Shown piece by piece: positions 18,327 through 27,543 of a DNA stretch of 64,000 nucleotides. Origin of the DNA: Reyranella aquatilis (GTDB lineage Bacteria; Pseudomonadota; Alphaproteobacteria; Reyranellales; Reyranellaceae); assembly GCF_020880995.1 (NCBI RefSeq), contig NZ_JAJISD010000013.1:124001-188000 (forward strand). The letters run 5' to 3'. The position numbers were made by a program, and so were the translations under genes. Below the pieces are notes generated by a model. It saw only the letters and a program-made list of their open reading frames with translations. It did no database searches and was not told the DNA's origin. Position 1 is the first letter of the stretch. Every line of letters starts with the position of its first letter.

Positions 18327-18406
18327 GTGGACGCTCCGCGTGAAGTGCCGCAGCATACAGTCCCGTCACCGGCCGTGAAAGCGGCCTCAGGGAGTGGAAA
18401 GCCAGC

Positions 18407-19675
18407 GTGATATCCGAGGAACAGGTCTCCGTGGGCGCCGTACGGCGCGCCGCTGCTGGCGACGCCGAGGGTATCGCAAGACTTTTCCCCAGCTTCCCGC
18501 CCCTCGCGTCGACGAGCGACACGCGCGCGATCTTCGTGATCGGTGAAGAGGCCGCCCCTCTCGGTGTCGTGCTGCTCGAGCAGAGACCTGACCATCTTTC
18601 GGTCGGGCCGCTGGAAGTTGCGTCCGGCGACGAACGGTTCGACGTGGCGCGCACGCTGATCGCCTTTGCCGAACTCACGGCACGGGCTATCGGCTTGCGC
18701 CAGGTTCGGCTCGTACCGGGCTCGCTTCCATCGGAACTCGCCTTGTCGCTGGGTTATGGCGACGGCACGAAGCGCATCCGCACAGGCAAGCTCGCGCGGA
18801 TGATCGATCATCTCGAGGCCGTCGGGGTGCCGCCGTGGCGCGATGGCGCGGCGCCGTTCGACTTTACGCTTTACTATCGCGGCATCTGGGCGGCGATGGC
18901 ACTTCTGGTCGGCTTCGGCAGCATCTCCATCGCCGTCTTCGGCCCCGGCCACGTCACGCTGCTGCACGTCCTGGGACCGGCCCTGCTCTGCGCGTCGGCC
19001 TCCCTTTTTGCCATCATGCAGGTGATCCTGATCGTCCTGGCGGCGCGGCGACGCGCCCGTCCGCTGGTAGCGCTCGGCACCTTCGTCGCGGCGGCCCTCT
19101 CCATCGCCGGCATCGGCGGGCTTTTCCTGGAGCGGGCGGTACCCTCGATCGGTGAGTTGTGGGCGATCTACACCGGTGACGAGGCGCTGGACACGCTCAC
19201 AGTCTCGGTGAGCCCCGATGGCACGACCCTGAACGTGGAGGGTGCCTACGGTACGCGAAGCGCGGAGACGGTGCGCACCGCACTCGACAAGCACCCGTCC
19301 GTACGCCGGGTCGTGCTCGCCGGGCCGGGCGGGCGCATCGGTGCTGCCTTCGAGATCAACCGCATGATCCGCAACCGCAAGCTCGCCACCCGGGTCGATA
19401 CCGGCTGCGCCTCGGCCTGCACCATTGCCTTCCTCGGCGGCATCGATCGGTCGATCTCTCCATCCGGCCGTCTCGGCTTCCACCAGGGAAGCTTTCCCGG
19501 CATGAGCGCCAACGACATGTACGAAAGCAATCGCGACGTGCGGCGCTTCCTGGTCGCGAGCGGCGTGACGCCGGAGTTCGCCCAGCGCGTGACCGACACG
19601 CCGCATGACGAGATCTGGACGCCGACGCCGCAGGAACTGCTGGCCGGGCGGGTCGTCCAGAGGGTGAACCGCTGA
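18407..19675 (+). CDS. GNAT-like / membrane / ClpP-like (COG3904-type) fusion protein
   Basis: 422 residues in three parts. Residues ~8-125 have an acetyltransferase-like order: VRRAAAGDAEGIARLF, FVIGEEAAPLGVVLL, a helix with ARTLIAFAELTARAIG and an ending LALSLGYG. Residues ~155-230 hold three hydrophobic membrane segments. The C-terminal ~190 residues resemble the periplasmic ClpP/crotonase-fold proteins of COG3904, with AGPGGRIGAAFEIN, DTGCASACTIAFLGG (serine in the nucleophile position) and LGFHQGSF (His). The start is the GTG at 18407; no better start is seen. It is divergent from the molybdopterin gene and sits 2 bases before a HAD phosphatase. An envelope-stress or quality-control role is possible but not shown. 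Confidence 0.65.
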   Translation: MISEEQVSVGAVRRAAAGDAEGIARLFPSFPPLASTSDTRAIFVIGEEAAPLGVVLLEQRPDHLSVGPLEVASGDERFDVARTLIAFAELTARAIGLRQVRLVPGSLPSELALSLGYGDGTKRIRTGKLARMIDHLEAVGVPPWRDGAAPFDFTLYYRGIWAAMALLVGFGSISIAVFGPGHVTLLHVLGPALLCASASLFAIMQVILIVLAARRRARPLVALGTFVAAALSIAGIGGLFLERAVPSIGELWAIYTGDEALDTLTVSVSPDGTTLNVEGAYGTRSAETVRTALDKHPSVRRVVLAGPGGRIGAAFEINRMIRNRKLATRVDTGCASACTIAFLGGIDRSISPSGRLGFHQGSFPGMSANDMYESNRDVRRFLVASGVTPEFAQRVTDTPHDEIWTPTPQELLAGRVVQRVNR

Positions 19676-19677
19676 CG

Positions 19678-20328
19678 ATGTCTTTCGCGGACAGTCGCTT
19701 GATCGATGGCGTCGCGCTGTGGTGCGAAGCCCTTACATCGCGCGTATCCAATGGCCGGCCGGCGCTGTTCTGCGACCGTGACGGCGTCATCGTCGAGGAA
19801 GTGGGCTACCTCGCGAAACCCGAGGACGTCCGGCTCATCCCCGCCGCCGTCTCCCTGATCCGCGCGGCGAACGAGCGGGAGGTACGCGTCGTCGTCGTCA
19901 CCAACCAGAGCGGGATCGGACGCGGTTACTTTGGCTGGGCCGATTTCAGTGCCGTTCAGGACAGGATCATCATGGAACTGGCTCGTCTGAGCGCCGGAAT
20001 CGATCTGGTCATCGCCAGCGGGCATCACGAGGATGGCGGTGGCCCCTTGGCGTCGGAGGCGCACAAGTGGCGCAAGCCCGGTCCCGGCATGATCCTGCTC
20101 GCCCGGGAACGCCTGAACATGAACCTAGGGGGATCGTTGATCGTCGGCGACAAGTTGAGCGATCTCGAAGCCGGCCATGCGGCGGGCATCGGCAACGGCC
20201 TCCTCGTGAGGACCGGTCATGGCGAAGAGGCCGTAAGGAAGCTTGCCGGTGCCTCCTTCGACCGGATGAAGCTTGGTGTGGCCGCGGACGCGTCCGGCGC
20301 ACTCGCGTGGCTGGAATCGATCCCCTAG
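19678..20328 (+). CDS. GmhB-like HAD-IIIA phosphatase lacking the zinc cysteines
   Basis: A 216-residue phosphatase. The HAD motifs are all there: FCDRDGVIVEE (nucleophile Asp and acid/base Asp), VVTNQSGIGRGYF, KWRKPGPGM (Lys) and IVGDKLSDLEAG (metal Asp). The segment that in GmhB binds zinc (CxH...CxC) is here IASGHHEDGGG...EAHKW, without any cysteine. Activity on a heptose bisphosphate or similar sugar phosphate is inferred from the convergent gmhA, whose stop overlaps by four bases. It starts 2 bases after the GNAT/ClpP-like fusion and is probably co-transcribed with it. It differs from the Cys-containing GmhB-like domain at 1-735. Confidence 0.82.
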   Translation: MSFADSRLIDGVALWCEALTSRVSNGRPALFCDRDGVIVEEVGYLAKPEDVRLIPAAVSLIRAANEREVRVVVVTNQSGIGRGYFGWADFSAVQDRIIMELARLSAGIDLVIASGHHEDGGGPLASEAHKWRKPGPGMILLARERLNMNLGGSLIVGDKLSDLEAGHAAGIGNGLLVRTGHGEEAVRKLAGASFDRMKLGVAADASGALAWLESIP

Positions 20329-20891
20329 ACGGGCCGCCCGGCCTCCACGCGCTCACAGATGTAGTGATACAGACACGCATGAGCCTGCTGGACCAGCGGC
20401 GTGTGCCGGCTGGGCACGTCGATGAGAATGTCGGCATGCCGGGCGAGTTCGCCGCCTCCCTGCCCCGTGAGCGCGATCGTGGTCATGTTCATGGATCTTG
20501 CTGCTTTGAAGGCTTCGACCACGTTCTTCGAATTGCCCGAGGTGCTGAGACCCAGCAGCGTCCCGCCCACCGCGCCGTAGGCCTCGACCTGGCGAGCGAA
20601 GACGCTCTCGTAGGCGTAATCGTTGGCCCAGGCGGTCAGCACGGCGGAATCGGCCGACAGGCAAATGCAATTAAGCCCGCGCCGTTCCTTCAGGAAGCGT
20701 CCCACCAGTTCTCCCGCGATGTGAGAGGCGTCGCTGGCCGAGCCGCCGTTTCCGCAGACCAGAAGCGGCTTGCCCGCGTCGAAGGTCCGGCCGATCTCGA
20801 CTATGGCGCGTTCGACGTTCTGGATCGGCGCATGGTCGATACAGTCTTGCAGCACGCCAATGGACGCCTGAAGGTATCCAGCGATACTCAT
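20325..20891 (-). CDS. gmhA: Sedoheptulose-7-phosphate isomerase (phosphoheptose isomerase)
   Basis: A 188-residue SIS-domain protein from the ATG at 20891, the usual GmhA length. Motifs: VCGNGGSASDASHIAGELVGRF, the substrate loop LSADSAVLTAWANDY, TLLGLSTSGNSKNV and ALTGQGGG. The family converts sedoheptulose 7-phosphate to D-glycero-D-manno-heptose 7-phosphate, the first step toward LPS core or S-layer heptose. The phosphatase needed two steps later is encoded convergently next door, and a nucleotidyltransferase-phosphatase fusion is at the left edge. An acyl-CoA synthetase gene diverges 65 bases upstream. Confidence 0.9.
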   Translation of the reverse strand: MSIAGYLQASIGVLQDCIDHAPIQNVERAIVEIGRTFDAGKPLLVCGNGGSASDASHIAGELVGRFLKERRGLNCICLSADSAVLTAWANDYAYESVFARQVEAYGAVGGTLLGLSTSGNSKNVVEAFKAARSMNMTTIALTGQGGGELARHADILIDVPSRHTPLVQQAHACLYHYICERVEAGRPV

Positions 20892-20956
20892 GGAATGCCC
20901 GGCCTTTCGTTGAAGCATCCCGTCCGCTCTAGCACATAAATGCAGGTCCAATCGGC

Positions 20957-22591
20957 ATGATCCCGCGCGGTCTCTCCTACGACGATGCCATGAAGCAATT
21001 CCGCTGGCCCACGCCCCCGCGGTTCAATATCGGCCGCGCCGTCTGCGAGCGTCATGCGCCCGACTCGCTCGCCATGATCGTCGAAAATGCAGACGGGTCG
21101 GTTCGGAATTGGACCTTCGGACAGCTTCTGGCCGCCAGTTCGCGCCTCGCCAACGCGCTGGGCGCACGGGGCGTCAACAGGGGTGACCGGGTCGGGGTGT
21201 TCCTGAGCCAGGGCGCCGAGCTCACGATCTGCCATCTCGCCGGCTATCGCATGGGGGCAGTCGTACTGCCGCTCTTCACCCTGTTCGGCGAGGAGGCGAT
21301 CGAATACCGGCTGTCGAATGCCGAAGCCTCGGCCATCATCACGGACATGAGCCAGCTTCCGAAGCTGCTGGCCGTGCGGGACCGCCTGCCGCATCTCAGG
21401 ACGGTGATCGTGATCGGTGCCGGTGCGCATGGCAGCGCCTTCCTCGACTGGGACCGCCTGCTGGCCGCCGCCTCCGACAGCTTCGCCACGGTCGACACCG
21501 CTGCCGAGGATCCGGCCCTGTTGATCTACACGTCCGGCACGACAGGCCAGCCCAAGGGTGCGCTGCATGCCCATCGGATGATGCTGGGATGCATCCCGGC
21601 CGTGGAACAGTGGCTCGGCCACTGGCCGCGCGGCAACGAGGTGATGTGGACGCCGGCCGAATGGGCCTGGATCGCCGGGCTCTACGATGCCCTGTTCCCC
21701 GCCTGGTACTATGGAACTCCTGTTCTGGCGCATCGCTTTGCCAAGTTCGATCCGGAGCGCGCCTTCGCCATGCTGGCCAAGCACCGCGTCGGCGTGAGCT
21801 TCATCCCGCCGACCGCGCTCAAGATGATGCGCCAGGTACACAAGCCGCAGGATCGCTGGAGCTACGACATCCGCGCGATCAGCACGGGCGGTGAGGCCAT
21901 GGGCGAGGAGCTGCTGAGCTGGGGGCGCGAGACGTTCGGCACGACCATCTCGGAAGGCTACGGCCAAACCGAGATGAACCTGATGCTGCTGAACTCGCCC
22001 GACTGGTTCGAGGTCCGTCCCGGCTCCTGCGGCAGGGCCTGCCCCGGGCGCAGGATCGCGATCGTCGACGAGCACGGCAACGTCCTGCCACCGGGCGAGG
22101 AAGGCCAGATCGCCGGCTGGCGGCACGATCCGATCGTCATGCTGGAATACTGGCGCAATCCCGAGGCCACCGCGCGCAAGTATGCCGGCGACTGGCTGCT
22201 GACCGGCGATATCGGCACGATCGATCCGGATGGCTACGTCTTCTTCAAGAGCCGCGACGACGACGTCATCACCTCGGGCGGCTACCGCATCGGCCCGGGC
22301 GAGATCGAGGAATGCCTGATGAAGCATCCCGCCGTGGCGATGGTCGGCGTCGTCGGCGTGCCCGACCGGCTGCGCACCGAGATCGTGAAGGCCTTCGTGC
22401 AGCTGCGCCCCGAGATCGCCCCGACCGAAGCCCTCAAGGCGGACCTCGCGGGCTTCGTGAAGACGCGTCTCGCCGCACACGAGTACCCGCGCGAGGTCGA
22501 GTTCGTCACCGAACTGCCGCTCACCACGACGGGCAAGATCCTGCGCCGCGAGCTGCGCCGTCTCCATGCCGACTCTGCGACCGCCCGGTAG
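20957..22591 (+). CDS. AMP-dependent acyl-CoA synthetase
   Basis: A 544-residue adenylate-forming enzyme. The P-loop-like A3 motif is LLIYTSGTTGQPKGALHAH, A5 is EGYGQTEMNL, A7/A8 are LLTGDIGTIDPDGYVFFKSRDDDVITSGGYRIGPGEIE, and A10 is TTTGKILRRELR with the catalytic Lys. The architecture and the PAEWAWIAGLYDALFPAWYYG stretch resemble acetyl-/medium-chain acyl-CoA synthetases. It activates a carboxylate with ATP and CoA; chain length is not determinable. It is separated by 20 bases from the convergent sedolisin gene. Confidence 0.9.
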   Translation: MIPRGLSYDDAMKQFRWPTPPRFNIGRAVCERHAPDSLAMIVENADGSVRNWTFGQLLAASSRLANALGARGVNRGDRVGVFLSQGAELTICHLAGYRMGAVVLPLFTLFGEEAIEYRLSNAEASAIITDMSQLPKLLAVRDRLPHLRTVIVIGAGAHGSAFLDWDRLLAAASDSFATVDTAAEDPALLIYTSGTTGQPKGALHAHRMMLGCIPAVEQWLGHWPRGNEVMWTPAEWAWIAGLYDALFPAWYYGTPVLAHRFAKFDPERAFAMLAKHRVGVSFIPPTALKMMRQVHKPQDRWSYDIRAISTGGEAMGEELLSWGRETFGTTISEGYGQTEMNLMLLNSPDWFEVRPGSCGRACPGRRIAIVDEHGNVLPPGEEGQIAGWRHDPIVMLEYWRNPEATARKYAGDWLLTGDIGTIDPDGYVFFKSRDDDVITSGGYRIGPGEIEECLMKHPAVAMVGVVGVPDRLRTEIVKAFVQLRPEIAPTEALKADLAGFVKTRLAAHEYPREVEFVTELPLTTTGKILRRELRRLHADSATAR

Positions 22592-22611
22592 TCAGCGGAC
22601 CGCAGGGTGCG

Positions 22612-25600
22612 CTAGGCGACCAGCAGCCCGCTTCCCGCCGTGCTTGTGAAGTCGAGCTGGACGACGAGATCCTGGTAGTCGTGATCGCCCGTGAGCGGCC
22701 GGTCCTCGAACCCCCAGGTGTTCAGCCCGTAGGCGAAGATCGCCGAGGCCTGGCCGGTATTGCCCTGGGAGAAGGCCCAGTAGACTTCGCCGGTTGTCAC
22801 GTTCGTGTACTTGAGCGCGACGATGTCGCCCTGGTCGACGTCGGCGATTTCCACCTGCAGGAAGTTCTTCTGCCCCGGCGCGTCGATCACCGTGCCGCCG
22901 CCGACGAGCTGATAGTTGCGCGCGGCGGCGGCGGCGGCATAGCCCGCCTCGCCCGGCAGCACGACGCCCGCGCCGGTGTCGATGCCTCCGTTGAGATCGT
23001 CGACCCGGTAGATCTCGAGTTGCGTCTGGTCGCCGCCATTCTGACGGATCCGCACGACCGCCTCCTGATCCGGCACGCCGCCCGCCGTCTGGGCGATCGC
23101 CACAGGACGCGCAAGCGTGATGCCGCCCGCGGCATCGCCGAACTGGACGAAGCCGTATTCGCTGGTGAGCAGTTCCTGGTAGGCGTCGAGGGCGACGCCA
23201 TTGGCCGTAACGCCCAGCACGTCGCCCGCCGACACGCCGATCTGGTAGGGCGCCGATTTCATCGCCCCATCGAGCAAGGGCATCAGCTCGCTGTCGAAGT
23301 TGTCTCCCTGGACAGCCTGCCCGGCCAGACGGCTGGTCCAACCAAAGGCGCTATTGCCCCCCATGCTCACTGCATCGGTCCCGTCCACCTGGACGAGAAC
23401 GCCGGCCCCGATGAAGTTGTTCTGCACCAGCAGGGTCTGCGACGCAGTGCTGGCGCCGCTGACCGGATCGATCACGGCATACGAAACGCCGTTGGCCAGT
23501 TCGTAGGTCTGCGTATGGGCGATCGTCGTCAGCGTCCGCGCCAGCACCATGCCGTTGGGCGTTCCCAGTCCCGAGACGAGATCGTAGCCCTCGCCTGCTT
23601 CGTACCCGTATCCGGTCGGAGTCACGTGGCTGTAGCCACTGTTCTCGCCGGGGGTGCGGTAGTCGCCGCCGGCCAGGAAAGAGGACGTGTTGTTGCCGTA
23701 CAGGACGTCGTTGAACGAGGCCGGCGCGATGGCCGAAGCGATGTAGAGCAGGTCGTTCATGTAGCCGAGATTGGGCAAATTCTGATCGGCGAAGACGGCG
23801 TTGAGCTGGACGCCCAGGGATGCCCACAGCGGTGCGGCCGAACTGGTGCCATCGTCCGGCGTGGTGGCGACGTCGGTGCCTCCCATGTCCGCCGTGGGCA
23901 CCAGGTACATGAGATTGCCGCCGCCATTTGCCGCGACGTCGGGGACCCCGCGCCCCGTCTCCGCAAGCGGATCGCTCGTAACCGGGGCGAGCCCGTAATT
24001 CAGCTGATAGAGCGGGATCGGCTGCGTGGGATCGACGCCGCCCGAACTCGTCGAGTTCTGGTAGTACCCGGTGTCCCAGTAGAGATTGGGCTCGCCGGTT
24101 ATCGTGTCACCTTGCAGGTAGTAAGAGTTCCAGACCGTCTCGACGAAATACTGGACGGTCGCCGCATCCGTCGGAAGCGTCGTCATGCCTCCCTGTACGA
24201 GGCTCCAGATCGTCGCAAGATCGCCGGCCAAAGCCAGCGAATAGAGGCCTGGATTGAGCGTATCGTCGGCCTCCGCCGTGTCGAAGCTCGAGAGCGACGT
24301 GCCGCCGACCAGAATGTTGTAGGGCTGCGTGACATTGTATTCGACGTTGGTCACGCCGTTGCTGGTTTCGTTGCCGGAGCCCCCGTCACCGAGAGCGATG
24401 ACGGTGGTCTGGTTTCGCAGCGCCGCATCGATGAACAGCTCCCAATAAGCCACGTAGAATGGCGAGCCGGGCGTCATGCTCTGCGCATCGCCCCAGGAGT
24501 TGGACGTCACCGCGGCGTAGTTGGGGTCCCAGATGCTGCTCTGCACCGCGGTGAACACCGACGCTTGCGCATATCCGGTGGTCGGCAGGCCATTGATGCC
24601 CGTGGCACTGCCGGCGCTTGCCGGCGTATTCTGTCCCGATCCGTTGTAGAGAACGATGTCGCTCTTCGGATTGATGGCGGCGACGATTCCCACATCGAGC
24701 GAGCGTTCGCTCGAGACTTCGGTTTGTCCGTTTATGCCCTGGACGGTCACTTGACCGGTGCCGGTCTGCCCGATCTGGGAGCTGGCGAGGTAGGCATCGA
24801 GTCGCGACTGGAACTCGCTACCAATTACCCCATCGGGACTGCTGCCGAGGTAGCTGCCGACACCCGGTTCGATGAGACCTATCGTCCCCGTCGCCACGTC
24901 CTCTCCAACCAGCGGGAAATTGTAGAAGGCCGCGATATCCTGAGGCGCCTGCGGCGCGGAGGTCGCGCCCGCCCCGTCGGGAAAATTGTAGGTCAGCGTC
25001 GTGCTGTTCCCGATGCTCTGGGCACCTTGGGACAAGGCGGGCGTATCGACGGTGGTCAGTTGCATACCGTCCGGGGCGTTGCTGGTATCGAACCAGATCC
25101 CTGCGATGTTCCATTCGCTCGGAAGCGAGAGATTGCCGTTCCAGAAGACGAAATCGTCCCAGGGCCTGCCGGGAACGTTGAACTCCTGAAGCGAAGAACT
25201 GAACAGGCTGTTGAACTGCGCCGCCGTGTCGAGCTGAACCCAGATGGTTCGCGATTCCTGAGACGTCACATAGTAGGAATTGGTGCTGTCGAGGATCGTG
25301 TACCCGGCAGTGTCCAGCGCGTTGTAGACGACCTGATAGGTGGCGGCATCGGCGCCATAGGTGGCCCACAGTGTCGTCTGGTCGGCAAGCGCCGCCTGGC
25401 GGGTTGCCCAGTTCTGCGAAAGCAGGGAGACGTCCGGGTCGGTGGCCGCATTGGCCCGCTCCAGGATGAGAGCGACGTTGATGTGTGCGTTCGTCGGATT
25501 GGTGTCGATATCCTCGGTCCGCATGTTGTAGGCGGCCTGCACGGACGTCCCGGCCGGGACGATTCGATACCCGGTGAAGTCGAGATACGAGGAATTGCTC

Positions 25601-25617
25601 AACTCTTCGACAGCCAT
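22612..25617 (-). CDS. Sedolisin-family (S53) serine-carboxyl peptidase with DUF4114-like C-terminus
   Basis: A 1001-residue protein with a strong AGGAGG five bases before its ATG. Residues ~45-150 look like a pro-kumamolisin activation domain. Residues ~225-700 are the S53 catalytic domain: ERSLD gives catalytic Glu304 and Asp308, GDGGSGNE gives the oxyanion Asp411, GTSSAAPLWASL gives Ser592, and FNDVLYGNN plus EGYDLVSGLGTPNG form the calcium site. The C-terminal ~40 residues (GFEDRPLTGDHDYQDLVVQL) match the DUF4114 pattern often seen in large secreted proteins. Sedolisins are acid-active secreted endopeptidases. There is no Sec signal peptide, so type I or another leaderless export is inferred; no type I exporter genes adjoin it unless the ABC protein at 25789 serves. 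Confidence 0.88.
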   Translation of the reverse strand: MAVEELSNSSYLDFTGYRIVPAGTSVQAAYNMRTEDIDTNPTNAHINVALILERANAATDPDVSLLSQNWATRQAALADQTTLWATYGADAATYQVVYNALDTAGYTILDSTNSYYVTSQESRTIWVQLDTAAQFNSLFSSSLQEFNVPGRPWDDFVFWNGNLSLPSEWNIAGIWFDTSNAPDGMQLTTVDTPALSQGAQSIGNSTTLTYNFPDGAGATSAPQAPQDIAAFYNFPLVGEDVATGTIGLIEPGVGSYLGSSPDGVIGSEFQSRLDAYLASSQIGQTGTGQVTVQGINGQTEVSSERSLDVGIVAAINPKSDIVLYNGSGQNTPASAGSATGINGLPTTGYAQASVFTAVQSSIWDPNYAAVTSNSWGDAQSMTPGSPFYVAYWELFIDAALRNQTTVIALGDGGSGNETSNGVTNVEYNVTQPYNILVGGTSLSSFDTAEADDTLNPGLYSLALAGDLATIWSLVQGGMTTLPTDAATVQYFVETVWNSYYLQGDTITGEPNLYWDTGYYQNSTSSGGVDPTQPIPLYQLNYGLAPVTSDPLAETGRGVPDVAANGGGNLMYLVPTADMGGTDVATTPDDGTSSAAPLWASLGVQLNAVFADQNLPNLGYMNDLLYIASAIAPASFNDVLYGNNTSSFLAGGDYRTPGENSGYSHVTPTGYGYEAGEGYDLVSGLGTPNGMVLARTLTTIAHTQTYELANGVSYAVIDPVSGASTASQTLLVQNNFIGAGVLVQVDGTDAVSMGGNSAFGWTSRLAGQAVQGDNFDSELMPLLDGAMKSAPYQIGVSAGDVLGVTANGVALDAYQELLTSEYGFVQFGDAAGGITLARPVAIAQTAGGVPDQEAVVRIRQNGGDQTQLEIYRVDDLNGGIDTGAGVVLPGEAGYAAAAAARNYQLVGGGTVIDAPGQKNFLQVEIADVDQGDIVALKYTNVTTGEVYWAFSQGNTGQASAIFAYGLNTWGFEDRPLTGDHDYQDLVVQLDFTSTAGSGLLVA

Positions 25618-25788
25618 ATGCCCTCCTCAGTCCGAGAGAAACTGTCACAAACCGAAGTTGAAATCTTAGTCAAATTCGTCGCGAATGACGATCGCCGCCT
25701 CCTGATGGCAGTCCAATTAACCCGAGAGTGAGTGTTCGGAAGTAGCTCCGATATCCAAGCTGGTTTTCCAGTCGGTCACTGGTGAATA

Positions 25789-27543
25789 TCAGCTAGCAGC
25801 CGCCGACAGGTTGAACTGCAGTTCGGCCAGCCGGGCATATAGTCCGCCCCGGCGCACGAGTTCGGCGTGCGTGCCGATGTCGGCCACCCGCCCCTCGTCG
25901 ATGACGACGATCCGGTCGGCCTTCTGCACCGTGGCCAGGCGGTGGGCGATGACCAGGGTCGTCCGCTTGTGCATCGCCCGGTCCAGGGCCTGCTGCACCG
26001 CCAGCTCGCTCTCGGCGTCGAGGGCGCTCGTGGCCTCGTCGAGCAGCAGCACGGCCGGATCGCAGAGCAGCGCCCTGGCGATGGCGATCCGCTGGCGCTG
26101 TCCACCGGAGAGGCGCACGCCACGCGCGCCGAGGTCGGTCGCGAAGCCGTTGGGCAGGGCCTCGATGAAGGTCAGTGCCGACGCCGCCTCTGCGGCCGCT
26201 CTGACCTCGGCGTCGCTGGCGTCGGGACGCCCGTAGCGGATGTTGTCGGCCACCGAGGCACTGAACAGGGTCGGATCCTGCGGAACGATCGCCAGCGAGC
26301 GCCGCAGGTCGGCCAGCGCAAGCTGCCGAATGTCGATTCCGTCGAGGCGAACACTGCCCTTCTCGGGATCGTAGAAGCGAAGCAGCAGGTTGAAGGCCGT
26401 GGTCTTGCCGGCTCCCGACGGCCCGACGATCGCCACGGTCTCGCCCGGCGCGACCTGCAGGTCGAAGCGGTCGAGCGCCAGCGATTCGACCCGCGTGGGA
26501 TAGCGGAACGACACGCTCTCGAACGACACCGCGCCCTGAACGGGCTTGGGCAGCGGCTCGGGGTTTGCCGGCTCGGCGATCGACGGCGGCTCGGCACGCA
26601 GCTCGGCCAGGCGCTCGGCCGCGCCCGAGGCGCGCTGCAGGTCGCCGATCGTCTCGCTGATGGCGCCGCCCGAACTCGCGACCAACACGGCGTAGAATAC
26701 GAAGGCCGAGAGGTCGCCGGCGCTGATCCGCCCGGTCAGTACGTCGTGTCCGCCCATCCACAGCAGGAACCCGACGGCCGAGAAGACGATGAAGATGACC
26801 AGCGTGGTCATGTTCGCGCGACGCGAAACCCGCCGCGTCGCCGCGGTAAAGGCCCGTTCCGTCGCCACGCCGAAGCGCTGGGCCGCGCGATCCTCCTGCG
26901 CGAAGGCCTGGACCGTGCGCACGCCGTCCAGCGTCTCCGCGCCCTCCGAGACCATTTCGCCCATCCGCGCCTGGGCTTCCCGCGAGAGCGCCTTGACCTG
27001 ACGCCCGAACACGATGATCGGCACGACCGTGAGCGGCACCACCGCTAGCGTCCAGAGGGCGAGCTTTGGGTTGGTGACCACCAGCATGACCACGCCACCT
27101 ACGCACATCAGGGTGTTGCGCAGGGCCACCGAGGCCGAGGAGCCGATCACCTGCTCGATCAGCTGGGCGTCGGCCGAGATCCGGCTCATCACGTCGCCGG
27201 AGCGCTTCACCTCGAACCAGGCCGGCCCCAGCCGCACGACGTGTGCGAAGAGGTCCCGGCGCAGGTCGCTAACCACCCGCTCGCCCAGCCACGAAACCAG
27301 GTAGAAGCGCGCGCCCGACGCTATGGCCAGCACGACAGCCACGGCCAGCAGCGAGGCCAGCGCATAGTTGAGGATATCCGGCCGCCCCTGGGCGAAGCCG
27401 CGGTCGATCAGGGCGCGCAGGCAGGCGCCGAAGGCCAGGACGGTCCCGGCGGCGACCAGCAGCGACAGCAGGGCGAGGATCGTCCGGCCGCGATAGGGCC
27501 GGAGATAGGGACCGAGCAGGGCCAGGCCGCCGAAGCGCTTCAT
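25789..27543 (-). CDS. ABC transporter, fused permease-ATPase (exporter type)
   Basis: 584 residues, a half-transporter that would dimerise. Six membrane helices lie in residues ~1-310 (ABC transmembrane type 1 fold, with the coupling-helix region EGAETLDGVRTVQAFAQED). The ATPase follows: Walker A VGPSGAGKTT, Q-loop VPQDPTLF, signature RLSGGQRQRIAIARALL, Walker B LLLDEATSALD, and switch His in VIAHRL. It resembles the MsbA/HlyB/multidrug group; the substrate is unknown. Its ATG overlaps the cyaY stop as ATGA. A long intergenic stretch of 171 bases separates it from the sedolisin upstream region. Confidence 0.9.
   Translation of the reverse strand: MKRFGGLALLGPYLRPYRGRTILALLSLLVAAGTVLAFGACLRALIDRGFAQGRPDILNYALASLLAVAVVLAIASGARFYLVSWLGERVVSDLRRDLFAHVVRLGPAWFEVKRSGDVMSRISADAQLIEQVIGSSASVALRNTLMCVGGVVMLVVTNPKLALWTLAVVPLTVVPIIVFGRQVKALSREAQARMGEMVSEGAETLDGVRTVQAFAQEDRAAQRFGVATERAFTAATRRVSRRANMTTLVIFIVFSAVGFLLWMGGHDVLTGRISAGDLSAFVFYAVLVASSGGAISETIGDLQRASGAAERLAELRAEPPSIAEPANPEPLPKPVQGAVSFESVSFRYPTRVESLALDRFDLQVAPGETVAIVGPSGAGKTTAFNLLLRFYDPEKGSVRLDGIDIRQLALADLRRSLAIVPQDPTLFSASVADNIRYGRPDASDAEVRAAAEAASALTFIEALPNGFATDLGARGVRLSGGQRQRIAIARALLCDPAVLLLDEATSALDAESELAVQQALDRAMHKRTTLVIAHRLATVQKADRIVVIDEGRVADIGTHAELVRRGGLYARLAELQFNLSAAAS

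Noticed and set aside
15286-18678. Open frame of 1130 codons on the minus strand covering mipZ and the molybdopterin gene
   Set aside because: Only its last ~310 codons (mipZ) have family motifs; the rest is Arg/Gly/Ala-rich shadow of the molybdopterin oxidoreductase frame.
22312-25731. Open plus-strand frame of 1139 codons opposite the sedolisin
   Set aside because: It mirrors a strongly supported protease gene; the predicted protein is rich in Arg, Gly, Val and Asp with no domain and no ribosome-binding site.
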